Source of the DNA: an uncultured Lachnospiraceae bacterium
GTDB lineage: Bacteria > Bacillota > Clostridia > Lachnospirales > Lachnospiraceae
Assembly (NCBI GenBank): GCA_910583895.1
Contig: CAJTYJ010000082.1
Coordinates: 1 to 5,446, forward strand
Reading direction: 5' to 3'
DNA length: 5,446 bases
In this document: positions 1 through 5,446 of the stretch, piece by piece
Numbering within the stretch: position 1 is the stretch's first letter
How the letters are laid out: each line of letters begins with the position of its first letter
Notes under the pieces: generated by a model
What the model saw: the letters and a program-made list of their open reading frames with translations, nothing else
Databases searched by the model: none
Told to the model about the DNA's origin: nothing
Position numbers and translations under genes: made by a program

Positions 1-36
1 TAAACCGATGCATTTTAACAATGCTTTTGTTTTCAT
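1..36 (-). CDS. 5' end of an unidentified gene running out of the window
   Basis: An ATG at 34-36 opens a frame that stays open to position 1 and reads MKTKALLKCIGL. A strong ribosome binding site (GGGAGGAA, 41-48) sits six bases upstream of the ATG when measured from GGAGG, and a good promoter lies further upstream, so I trust the start. Only 12 codons are present. A lysine-rich start followed by small and hydrophobic residues suits either a secretion signal or the short cytoplasmic lead of a membrane protein such as an FtsX-like permease. The product cannot be named. It follows the ABC ATPase gene by 158 bases and has its own promoter, so it need not belong to the same transcript. Confidence 0.6.
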   Translation of the reverse strand, partial: MKTKALLKCIGL

Positions 37-109
37 ATTGTTCCTCCCTCGTATAGCAATAAAAATATATTGTATTCTGATGTTATATTTTATCGTATTG
101 TATTTATCT

Positions 110-138
110 ATAATAACACTCTTTTCAGGTGAAATCAA
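110..138 (-). promoter_or_regulatory. Candidate sigma-A promoter for the left-edge gene
   Basis: On the minus strand, TTGATT (133-138) and TATTAT (110-115) are separated by exactly 17 bases (116-132). Each box has four of six bases matching the consensus, and the downstream region is very AT-rich. The predicted start of transcription, near 103, gives a leader of about 67 bases to the ATG at 36. The spacer and the edge of the -35 box carry a perfect small palindrome, listed separately. Called from sequence alone. Confidence 0.5.
123..134. promoter_or_regulatory. Candidate operator palindrome inside the promoter
   Basis: The plus strand reads TTTCAGGTGAAA, five-base arms TTTCA/TGAAA around a two-base centre. 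It fills most of the spacer between the -35 and -10 boxes of the promoter at 110-138 and touches the -35 box. A site here could bind a repressor or an activator. It is short, and this region is AT-rich, so chance is possible. Confidence 0.3.
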
Positions 139-194
139 TCCAGCTCACCGACCTGTCCATCACGGATACCGGAAATGCAGCAACCCCTGCCAAT

Positions 195-872
195 CTATCC
201 CTGGACCGCTTCATAGTGCACAAGCTCTCCATCCGTCATTTTCCACACTGCATCCGATATGGCTGTGATCTCATTATCATGGGTCACCACGATGATGCAG
301 TAGCCCAGCTCATGGGCAAGACGCCTGAAAATGGAAATGATATTCTTTGTATTCTCCTCGTCCAGATTTCCGGTAGGTTCATCCGCCAGCAGGATCCTTG
401 CCCCACTGGACAGGCTGCGGGCAATAGCCACCCGCTGCTGTTCCCCGCCGGACAGGTTTGCCGGATAACGCTTGAACTTTTCTTCTGCAAGTCCCACGAG
501 CTTCAGATTAGCTTTCGCCTCTCTGGCTGCCTCTTTTCCGGACGTCCCATTCAGTTCCAAAGGAAACATGGCATTCTCTAACACCGTCAGCCGCGGAAAC
601 AGCTGGAAAGACTGGAAGATCACAGCCACTTCCCTGCGCCGCCACAGATCCCTGTCCATCCCCAGCATATCCTGTCCGTCCATCCGGATCGTCCCAGACG
701 TTGGCATGTCCAACCCTGCCAGGATGGACAGGAACGTAGTCTTTCCGGAACCAGAAGGCCCGATGACCGCCGCCATCTCTCCGCTGGAAAAGCGGCAGTT
801 CACATCCTTCAGAACCTCCCTGTCCGCTTTCTTATATTGATAAGAAATATGTTCCAAAGTCAATGTATCCAT
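195..872 (-). CDS. ABC transporter ATP-binding protein (MacB/LolD/BceA-like), intact
   Basis: This is the nucleotide-binding subunit of an ABC transporter; it would hydrolyse ATP on the cytoplasmic face of an FtsX-type permease. The protein has 225 residues, the usual size. Walker A GPSGSGKTT is at 38-46, the Q-loop glutamine at 87, the signature LSGGEQQR at 140-147, Walker B ILLADEP at 160-166, the D-loop GNLD at 168-171 and the H-loop histidine at 198. The DEPTGNLD form is typical of the LolD/MacB/FtsE/BceA subgroup, which works in peptide or lipoprotein export and antimicrobial-peptide resistance. I chose the ATG at 870-872 because MDTLTLEHISYQYKKADREV is the normal family start and AGGAG lies 11 bases upstream. 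A GTG at 903-905 (236 residues) has AAGGAG at a better spacing of 8 and follows the permease stop closely, so it cannot be excluded. The only partner permease in view is a C-terminal stub just upstream, so the substrate is unknown and the transporter may be dead. Confidence 0.93.
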   Translation of the reverse strand: MDTLTLEHISYQYKKADREVLKDVNCRFSSGEMAAVIGPSGSGKTTFLSILAGLDMPTSGTIRMDGQDMLGMDRDLWRRREVAVIFQSFQLFPRLTVLENAMFPLELNGTSGKEAAREAKANLKLVGLAEEKFKRYPANLSGGEQQRVAIARSLSSGARILLADEPTGNLDEENTKNIISIFRRLAHELGYCIIVVTHDNEITAISDAVWKMTDGELVHYEAVQG

Positions 873-910
873 AAGGTTTCTTACTCCTCTCTCTTTCTCC
901 TGCACATCCA

Positions 911-1066
911 CTACTCCTTATCCTGCAAAAGCTCCAACGGCCTGCCTCCGGTGATCATGACCGCCCCGACCACAGTCCCAACCAGGCATCCAGACAGATA
1001 GCATCCTGCCGCCAATGGCATGGCGGACAATCCGCTTTCTGTCAAAATTGCTGTCCCGGCAGCGCC
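911..1066 (-). pseudogene. C-terminal remnant of an FtsX-like ABC permease
   Basis: In this frame the last ~50 residues read like the end of an FtsX/MacB-type permease: a final membrane segment rich in small and hydrophobic residues (AAGCYLSGCLVGTVVGAVMI), then a short basic tail and the ending RPLELLQDKE and stop TAG (911-913). Upstream of about position 1066 the frame no longer encodes permease; it runs as a shadow of the response regulator fragment. The expected N-terminal membrane segment, large extracellular domain and other membrane segments are missing. The stop lies close to the ABC ATPase start, with AAGGAG (914-919) overlapping the final codons, which is the usual permease-ATPase layout. 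I infer it is the remains of that ATPase's own partner. The exact left limit is uncertain by about 10 bases. Confidence 0.7.
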
Positions 1067-1214
1067 AATTTTCCATAAATTCCAGATATGCCTCTCCCGA
1101 AAGAAATATCTCCGTGACAATAACATTTCCTGTTTTCCGCGCATAAACCGCAAGATATCCTTCCATCTGTCCACAAAAAGCCTCGTCGTCGTCACATATA
1201 CCAATCCTGTACAC
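1066..1214 (-). pseudogene. N-terminal remnant of a response regulator (LytTR/AgrA-like)
   Basis: From a GTG at 1212-1214 the frame reads YRIGICDDDEAFCGQMEGYL and goes on through VTEIFLSGEAYLEFMEN. This matches the first ~49 residues of a receiver domain: beta strand 1, the acidic DDD pocket at residues 8-10, helix 1 and the SGEAYLEF segment. The spacing and wording are most like LytTR-type regulators of Lachnospiraceae. Homology stops before the phospho-acceptor aspartate; the frame then reads through permease-derived DNA to a stop at 918-920. AGGAG just upstream (AGGAGAGTATA before the GTG) supports the start. The GTG overlaps the TAG stop of the upstream HATPase remnant by one base. The receiver lacks its aspartate and DNA-binding domain, so it cannot work as a response regulator. 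Confidence 0.75.
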
Positions 1215-1898
1215 TATACTCTCCTGTATCTTTCCTTCAAAATGATCCATCTGCCCCGGGTTGATCCTTCTCTGCGGATATACTTCTTTTCTTTTAAAGA
1301 ACGGAGCGCCCGCTCTACGGATGGCTTTGAGATTCCTGTTGCAGCAGCAATTTTAGAAGCTGACAGAGCAGGCATTTTGGATATAACCTGTAAGACATAT
1401 ATTTCATTCTGTGTAAGACTCCCATCATTACCATCATTATTACCATCATTACCATCATCACCATTATCATAAGGATCCATTTGAAGGGTAAGAACAATGC
1501 GGTCAGGATCGACTGTTTCAACGTAAGAAGGCTCCTTAAATCCATTTTCTGCCCAGATATGGTATACGTCACAGATTCCTGTACCGGAACGTTCGCCCAC
1601 ATTGATCAGTGCAAACATATTAAAAATTCTTCCATTTCGTGCATCACTGATACCACCGGCAATCGCTTCATCAATACCGATACGAAATGTGCCCGGATTT
1701 GCAATTACAATTTTACGAAATTCCTTATCGACCATAGTGCCACGTCGTCCATGGAAATCAGCATGAATAAGGGCGTTTGCAAGACATTCCCTAAGAGATT
1801 TATGAATGGAAGTATCATCTATACGCAATAAATTGGAATCGAGCCTGAACGGTTTCTTAAAATTTGCGGTCAGTGGGTCAATAATGACAGAAGTTTTT
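1214..1898 (-). pseudogene. N-truncated AlbA/Schlafen-type HATPase regulator with C-terminal wHTH
   Basis: This is the C-terminal part of the widespread AlbA_2 (Schlafen-type) plus HATPase_c_4 putative transcriptional regulators. Family-like sequence begins near 1890 (IIDPLTANFKKPFRLDS) and continues through the ATP-binding N-box ECLANALIHADF, NPGTF and GERSGTGI, to a winged-helix-like segment (TASKI-type helix with ISKPSVERALRSLKEKKYIRR). The AlbA_2 domain that should come first is absent. The frame is closed by TGA at 1913-1915, inside the end of the AAA gene. The only near-N-terminal start is a TTG at 1826-1828 (204 residues) and I see no ribosome binding site for it. A low-complexity Asp/Asn/Gly linker encoded by 9-base repeats separates the ATPase and wHTH parts. 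I call it a pseudogene; a translated, ATPase-plus-wHTH short form remains possible because there is no internal stop or frameshift. Confidence 0.75.
1422..1469. repeat. Five copies of a 9-base tandem repeat in the HATPase linker
   Basis: On the plus strand the unit CCATCATTA occurs at 1422-1430, 1431-1439 and 1443-1451, with diverged copies at 1452-1460 (CCATCATCA) and 1461-1469 (CCATTATCA); three extra bases (1440-1442) split the array. It encodes repeated Asn/Asp-Asp-Gly units between the ATPase and the winged-helix parts. Unit and insertion are both multiples of three, so length changes keep the frame. Confidence 0.85.
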
Positions 1899-3569
1899 TC
1901 ACAACACCCTCTTCACCCTGGCCTCCTTCTGAAAGAAAGCGATTCCATAGCAAAGAATCTGCGTATAGCCATAGAGTCCCTCCGCATATTTTTTACTGAG
2001 AATCTGATTAACTGCCCCGTCACAGTCCTGATCCAGATTGTCTTCTTTCTTCGACCTCTTGGTTTCAATAATTATGACACGACGGTTATCATCATCCTTC
2101 AAGAATATATCCGGTCTTCCAAGTCCCTTCTCCTTATTGGATTCCACTTCGTAACCCAGTCCAACGAAAGCTCCCGCAAGAAAAGCATGATAATAATCCT
2201 CATGATAATCATTATAACTTATGGTCTTCCACAAAAGATTGGAAATCGCCTCAGAGGCTTCCCGTTCATCTCCTCTCCAGAGCGCTTCCATCATATCTTT
2301 CCGACAGTTATCGTCCATTGTATCCTGAAATAATTTCACAACCGTATCTTCAAAAATAGACGCAATCTCTCTGTTTGGAATTTTTAGTCTTACGGTTTCT
2401 CCTTCTTCTCCTGCATCCGCTTTTGTCAGATAACCGGTCATCAAGATCACACTCCACAGGTTATCTTCCGAGGAATGCAGCGTATCGTAGGTTAACTCAT
2501 CTGAGATTGTCTGCGTGATCGTTCCTCCATTCATAAGGATCTCAAATTTGCCCCTTACTTTGAAATCGGTTCTTTTGACAAAAGTAAGAAGTATGCCATT
2601 GTGACTCGTGTTTTTCCAATAGTTTTTCGGTTTTGCATTTTCTCTCTTTTTCAGAGCTGACATATAGTTCATCACATCCCAGGGGCAATATAGAAAACTG
2701 TCACCGAATATGTATCCGTCATACCATTCTTTGATCAAATCCGCCTTATCCTGTCTGTCAGCTGCGAGCAGCATTTTCTCCACTTCTTCTTCCGAAAATC
2801 CAAAATACTCAGAAAAATCCGCATCTAAGACAGAGTAAGACGCAAAGTTATTAGTACCGGTAAAAATACTCTCCTTCGCGATACGAAGACATCCTGTGAT
2901 CACCGAAAACTCCAGAAATTCATTGTCCTTTAACGCAGTGCCCATCATGCCCTTGATCACATCCAGCATAGCGGAATAGTATGCATTCTCAACCGTGTTC
3001 TTCTCACTGGCCCTGGCAAGCGGCACATCGTATTCGTCGATCAGAAGAATCGTTTTCCTGCCGTAAACGGCGTACAGCATACGCATAATGGTCTTCAATG
3101 AATTCTTGACATCATCTTCCTCTGCCGTTTTGAACATTAATTTCCTGAAGATATCCCTGTCTGCAGAATTAACTGCTGTTTCTTCTAATAAGAAATCCAA
3201 TTCTTTACATAAATCTGCCAGTTTTGTTTTCAGCATTCTGTAGGCGCCCTCAAAAGTCTCCGCCTCAACATCTTTATAAGAAAGAAAAAGCACCGGGGAT
3301 TGATTCATCCACTTTTCACAAAACTCTTTATACGCCGTAATCCCGAGTCCTTCGAAGATTTCCCTGCTGTCTTTCCTGATACTGAAAAAATTGGAGAGCA
3401 TGCTCATCATCAATGTCTTACCGAATCTACGCGGTCTGGTAAACAACGTGACTTTATTTTCCGTCTCTTCCACAAGCTCATACATGACAGCCGTTTTATC
3501 CACATAGTATTTACCCGACCTGCGCAGTGCGGCAAAGTCAGATTCTCCAACGCCAACCCGAAATATCAT
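1899..3569 (-). CDS. AAA-ATPase-like protein with C-terminal PD-(D/E)XK nuclease-type domain (DUF1703 family)
   Basis: This 556-residue protein has the normal length and order of the family that pairs an AAA-ATPase_like domain (PF09820) with a PD-(D/E)XK domain (PDDEXK_9/DUF1703). Numbered from the chosen start, the family signature YYVDKT is near residue 22, the Walker A region RPRRFGKTL at 45-53, Walker B ILLIDEYD at 174-181, the ITGCLRIAKESIFTGTNN stretch at 224-241, and the nuclease motifs GRPDI (Asp 487) and IIIETKR (Glu 502, Lys 504). The ending YTQILCYGIAFF is typical, so the C-terminus is complete. The biological role of the family is not established; it occurs in many copies in gut Firmicutes and Bacteroidetes, and DNA binding or cleavage is inferred from the fold. 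The first ATG (3588-3590) was rejected because GGAGGGAG (3577-3584) lies inside that extension and serves the ATG at 3567-3569. It is AT-richer than the ABC and lipoprotein genes and has its own promoter. Confidence 0.9.
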   Translation of the reverse strand: MIFRVGVGESDFAALRRSGKYYVDKTAVMYELVEETENKVTLFTRPRRFGKTLMMSMLSNFFSIRKDSREIFEGLGITAYKEFCEKWMNQSPVLFLSYKDVEAETFEGAYRMLKTKLADLCKELDFLLEETAVNSADRDIFRKLMFKTAEEDDVKNSLKTIMRMLYAVYGRKTILLIDEYDVPLARASEKNTVENAYYSAMLDVIKGMMGTALKDNEFLEFSVITGCLRIAKESIFTGTNNFASYSVLDADFSEYFGFSEEEVEKMLLAADRQDKADLIKEWYDGYIFGDSFLYCPWDVMNYMSALKKRENAKPKNYWKNTSHNGILLTFVKRTDFKVRGKFEILMNGGTITQTISDELTYDTLHSSEDNLWSVILMTGYLTKADAGEEGETVRLKIPNREIASIFEDTVVKLFQDTMDDNCRKDMMEALWRGDEREASEAISNLLWKTISYNDYHEDYYHAFLAGAFVGLGYEVESNKEKGLGRPDIFLKDDDNRRVIIIETKRSKKEDNLDQDCDGAVNQILSKKYAEGLYGYTQILCYGIAFFQKEARVKRVL

Positions 3570-3576
3570 GTATGAA

Positions 3577-3584
3577 CTCCCTCC
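3577..3584 (-). promoter_or_regulatory. Ribosome binding site that fixes the AAA gene start
   Basis: GGAGGGAG on the minus strand lies 7-10 bases upstream of the ATG at 3567-3569. It sits inside the coding part of the longer frame that begins at 3590, whose ATG is preceded by GGCGTAGC with no useful Shine-Dalgarno match. The shorter start also begins where family similarity starts. Confidence 0.75.
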
Positions 3585-3635
3585 ATTCATGCTACGCCGT
3601 TATTTGTAAATTTGTCTCTTAAAATGCTTAATTTG

Positions 3636-3664
3636 ATACTATCACACATCATGAACGGGAACAA
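3636..3664 (-). promoter_or_regulatory. Candidate promoter for the AAA/PD-(D/E)XK gene
   Basis: TTGTTC (3659-3664) and TAGTAT (3636-3641) are 17 bases apart on the minus strand, and the -10 box is preceded by TGA, an extended -10 (TGn). The -35 box abuts the stop codon of the HAD gene. Predicted transcription would begin near 3629, about 60 bases before the ATG. This suggests the AAA gene is a separate transcription unit even though it follows the HAD gene closely. Confidence 0.5.
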
Positions 3665-4468
3665 TTACAAAAGTATAACAGCACGCAGAATCTTCATCAC
3701 GCCATCTTCATCGTTGGACGGCGCGATATAGCGCGCCTTTTCCTTCAAGAGCGGATGTCCATTGCTCATGGCATAGCTTTCCGTACACTGCAGAAGCATA
3801 CTCTCATCATTGAGGAAATCCCCGAACGCCATACTCTCATCGGCGCTTATGTCGTATCTGTCCTGCAGAAATTTCAGGGCCGCACCTTTGCACACTTCCT
3901 TATTGGCAATATCGATCCAGCATTCCCCGGACAATACCACATTAAGCCTGTCATGCACTTTCTCCATGCCCCTGTAATATGTATCCGCATCATAATCCTC
4001 AAAGAAAACCGCGATCTTGATCATATGATCTTCCTGCACACAGCCCCTCAGGTCTTCCACAAATTTCAGATTTTCATAATACATGTGTGCGTTCCGCTCC
4101 GCATCTTCACCGGCATGACACATATACGCCGATTTTTCGCCGCAGACAATGACCACATGGCCTTCCTTCTCCTGAAAGCGCTCAATGCAGTCTAACACAT
4201 CTTCTTCCCTGATCGTACATGCGTAGATGACTTCCCCGTTTTCGACTACCATCCCGCCGTTTTCCGCCAGATAGATCATTCTGTCGGCTGCTTTTGGAAA
4301 CAGCTTCCTTATATTATAGTACTGCCGGCCGCTGGCAATCACCGTTTTGATGCCGGAATGTGCGCATACCCATTCCTCGAACTCTGCCGGAACTTCTTTG
4401 CGGGAATTGAGCAATGTTCCGTCCAGATCTGTGGCGATCAGTCTGATTTCTTTATCATCTGTGTTCAT
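3665..4468 (-). CDS. Cof-type HAD-IIB family hydrolase (sugar-phosphate or nucleotide phosphatase-like)
   Basis: A 267-residue cytoplasmic phosphatase of the haloacid dehalogenase superfamily, Cof/YidA subgroup (PF08282), at the usual length. Motif I is DLDGTLL with the nucleophile Asp 14 and acid/base Asp 16; motif II is IASGR with Ser 46; motif III is Lys 194 in NKEVCKGAAL; motif IV is GDFLND at 216-221 with the magnesium-binding acids. Residues between about 85 and 190 form the C2-type cap, which sets the substrate; the substrate cannot be read from the sequence. Members hydrolyse phosphate from sugar phosphates, flavin or pyridoxal phosphates and similar compounds. AAGGAG lies ten bases upstream of the ATG. 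The start, motifs and end are all intact. It has its own candidate promoter and no visible functional link to its neighbours. Confidence 0.95.
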   Translation of the reverse strand: MNTDDKEIRLIATDLDGTLLNSRKEVPAEFEEWVCAHSGIKTVIASGRQYYNIRKLFPKAADRMIYLAENGGMVVENGEVIYACTIREEDVLDCIERFQEKEGHVVIVCGEKSAYMCHAGEDAERNAHMYYENLKFVEDLRGCVQEDHMIKIAVFFEDYDADTYYRGMEKVHDRLNVVLSGECWIDIANKEVCKGAALKFLQDRYDISADESMAFGDFLNDESMLLQCTESYAMSNGHPLLKEKARYIAPSNDEDGVMKILRAVILL

Positions 4469-4555
4469 TTGTAGAATACTCCTTCCTCAATTTGCAGATT
4501 TACAGCCATAAACAGCGGTCTGCGGTTTTACCTGCCTGTCTCCCGATCCGCTTCC

Positions 4556-4584
4556 ATTTTACACAAACATTTCCTGTGTGTCAT
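4556..4584 (-). promoter_or_regulatory. Candidate promoter for the HAD hydrolase gene
   Basis: ATGACA (4579-4584) and TAAAAT (4556-4561) are separated by 17 bases on the minus strand, each with one mismatch to the vegetative consensus. Transcription would start near 4549 with a leader of about 80 bases. An imperfect inverted repeat, ACACA (4561-4565) against TGTGT (4575-4579) with nine bases between, lies in the spacer and could be an operator, but arms of five bases are weak evidence. Confidence 0.45.
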
Positions 4585-4630
4585 TATCAAGTTTCAAACA
4601 TGCTGCAGAAAGGCTCCAAAAAATATTCAT

Positions 4631-5260
4631 TCAATCCCTCAGCTGCTCCAATATATCCTGCTCCAGCACATACAGTGCCCGTTCGTTCTCTTCCTGACAG
4701 TAATCAATCAGCTGCTCTTCTCCCTGCTCGGCGATGGCGGTCGTATCCGCGCCCAGCAGCACGAAACAGACATAATTGTCGATCGTCTCCATCCGGGAGG
4801 CTTTAGCCTTGCCCAGATTCTGGGGATGGTCGCGGTTTTCCTCTATGATGGCCGTGCGGTAATCCTCCAGGGCCTGTTCCACCGTTCCCACATACGCCTC
4901 TTTGGCCTGCACAATGATCATCGTATCAATATGGGCATCCAGTACCTGCTTTTCTGCCAGAAAATCCACATACATATCCTCGGTGATGCCGGTTTTCGAC
5001 GCCAGCTCTTCCTTTGTCAGATCTACCTCCGGCCAGTAGTTGTCTCCCAAAAGGTCTTTGACATTTTCCTTCAATTCTGTAAGGGGGATAAATTTTTCCC
5101 GGTTTAACATGGGAAAACTGCTTGCTTCCAGATCATCCTCTGTCTTCTCCATCTCAAATGCCCGGCCCTGATCGACCAGCTCATCCTCCGGCAGCTGTTC
5201 TTCGCACCCTGATAAAAGAAACATCGTTGTGACCAAAATTCCTGTGACAAATTTTCTCAT
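4631..5260 (-). CDS. DUF4358-like lipoprotein
   Basis: A 209-residue exported protein. The N-terminus is a lipoprotein signal: MRK, a hydrophobic segment at about 4-16, and the lipobox LLSGC with the lipidated cysteine at 19, so the mature protein should be anchored on the outer face of the cytoplasmic membrane. An acidic linker follows to about residue 50. The rest (about 65-170) resembles the DUF4358 domain (PF14270) of Clostridia: a loading strand DTMIIVQAKEAYVGTVEQAL, a helix (LEDYRTAIIEENRDHP), then the NYVCFVLLG strand near 162-170. No function is established for that family. A C-terminal acidic helix closes the protein. AAGGAGG lies about six bases upstream of the ATG. It stands alone, with 162 bases to the HAD gene. 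The domain call rests on pattern recall; that this is a lipoprotein is firm. Confidence 0.85.
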   Translation of the reverse strand: MRKFVTGILVTTMFLLSGCEEQLPEDELVDQGRAFEMEKTEDDLEASSFPMLNREKFIPLTELKENVKDLLGDNYWPEVDLTKEELASKTGITEDMYVDFLAEKQVLDAHIDTMIIVQAKEAYVGTVEQALEDYRTAIIEENRDHPQNLGKAKASRMETIDNYVCFVLLGADTTAIAEQGEEQLIDYCQEENERALYVLEQDILEQLRD

Positions 5261-5446
5261 AATACCCTCCTTGATGACTTTTAGGAATTGTTATTTAATA
5301 CTTTCTTTCTTGTTTCTGCACATTCGATTTGTTATACTGTATCCGGTACTAGTTTTTGCCTTTCTATGAAAAATATGTATAAATAACATACGTTTTTATT
5401 ATAATCTGCATATAACACCATTAATTTTTTACAAAACAAAAGTCTG
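5261..5446. other. AT-rich upstream region of the lipoprotein gene
   Basis: No gene seen. The strong ribosome binding site of the lipoprotein lies at its left end. Several -10-like strings occur on the minus strand (TATAAT at 5398-5403, TATAAC nearer the gene) but none has a convincing -35 box at 16-18 bases. On the plus strand TTGCCT (5356-5361) and TATAAA (5378-5383), 16 bases apart, form a fair promoter pointing out of the window, so a divergent gene may start beyond 5446. Confidence 0.35.

Noticed and set aside
170..194. Intrinsic terminator after the ABC ATPase gene
   Set aside because: Only a four-base GCAG/CTGC stem can be formed and no T-run follows.
911..1250. Two overlapping short frames (911-1204 and 918-1250) as independent small genes
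   Set aside because: Each is recognisable over only half of its length and the halves belong to different families, so they are better read as two fused gene fragments than as new small proteins.
1422..1469. CRISPR-like array
   Set aside because: Units are nine bases, contiguous and coding; there are no spacers.
1895..1915. Programmed frameshift or read-through joining the AAA protein to the HATPase remnant
   Set aside because: A run of six A follows the stop codon rather than preceding it, no slippery heptamer stands before the stop, and the AAA C-terminus is already typical and complete.
1806..2333. Plus-strand frames such as 1806-2333, 1020-1472 and 3755-4195 as genes
   Set aside because: They lie opposite well-supported minus-strand genes, have no family resemblance and lack convincing ribosome binding sites.
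3570..3590. Longer AAA protein starting at the ATG at 3588-3590
   Set aside because: Its only good ribosome binding site lies inside the extension and serves the next ATG; the extra seven residues show no family similarity.
4600..4632. Intrinsic terminator after the lipoprotein gene
   Set aside because: There is a run of six T on the minus strand but no stem of useful length before it.

Overview
The window looks like a chromosomal stretch of a Gram-positive gut anaerobe of the Lachnospiraceae / Clostridium cluster XIV type. The reasons are strong GGAGG ribosome binding sites, mixed GC content, a DUF4358-type lipoprotein, and protein families that are common and repeated in that group. This is inferred from gene style, not from a species marker. 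Every gene I can support lies on the minus strand, so transcription runs from position 5446 towards 1.

Layout in the direction of transcription: an AT-rich upstream region (5261-5446); a small DUF4358-like lipoprotein (4631-5260); a Cof-type HAD phosphatase (3665-4468) with its own candidate promoter; an AAA-ATPase-like / PD-(D/E)XK protein (1899-3569), also with a good candidate promoter; then about 1 kb of gene debris (911-1898). The debris holds, in order, the C-terminal part of an AlbA/Schlafen-type HATPase regulator, the first ~49 residues of a response regulator, and the last ~50 residues of an FtsX-like permease. An intact ABC transporter ATPase (195-872) follows, then a promoter, and the first 12 codons of a further gene leave the window at position 1.

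The main story is the debris field. A response regulator and a permease that probably belonged to one sensor/transporter operon with the ABC ATPase have been joined out of frame by an internal deletion. This removed the phosphorylation site and output domain, any kinase gene that lay between, and most of the permease. Just upstream, the HATPase regulator has lost its N-terminal DNA-binding half exactly where the AAA/PD-(D/E)XK gene ends. Sampled lines of the AAA and HATPase block are visibly AT-richer (about 35-38% GC) than sampled lines of the ABC and lipoprotein genes (about 57-58%), which fits a foreign block placed in an older operon. The ABC ATPase has all its motifs but no intact permease in view.

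I see no RNA gene, CRISPR array, IS element or convincing intrinsic terminator. I do not see a demonstrable new multi-gene system. The points most worth a second look are the rearrangement scars, the AAA/PD-(D/E)XK gene as the possible agent, an in-frame 9-base repeat in the HATPase remnant, and a palindrome inside the promoter of the gene at the left edge.
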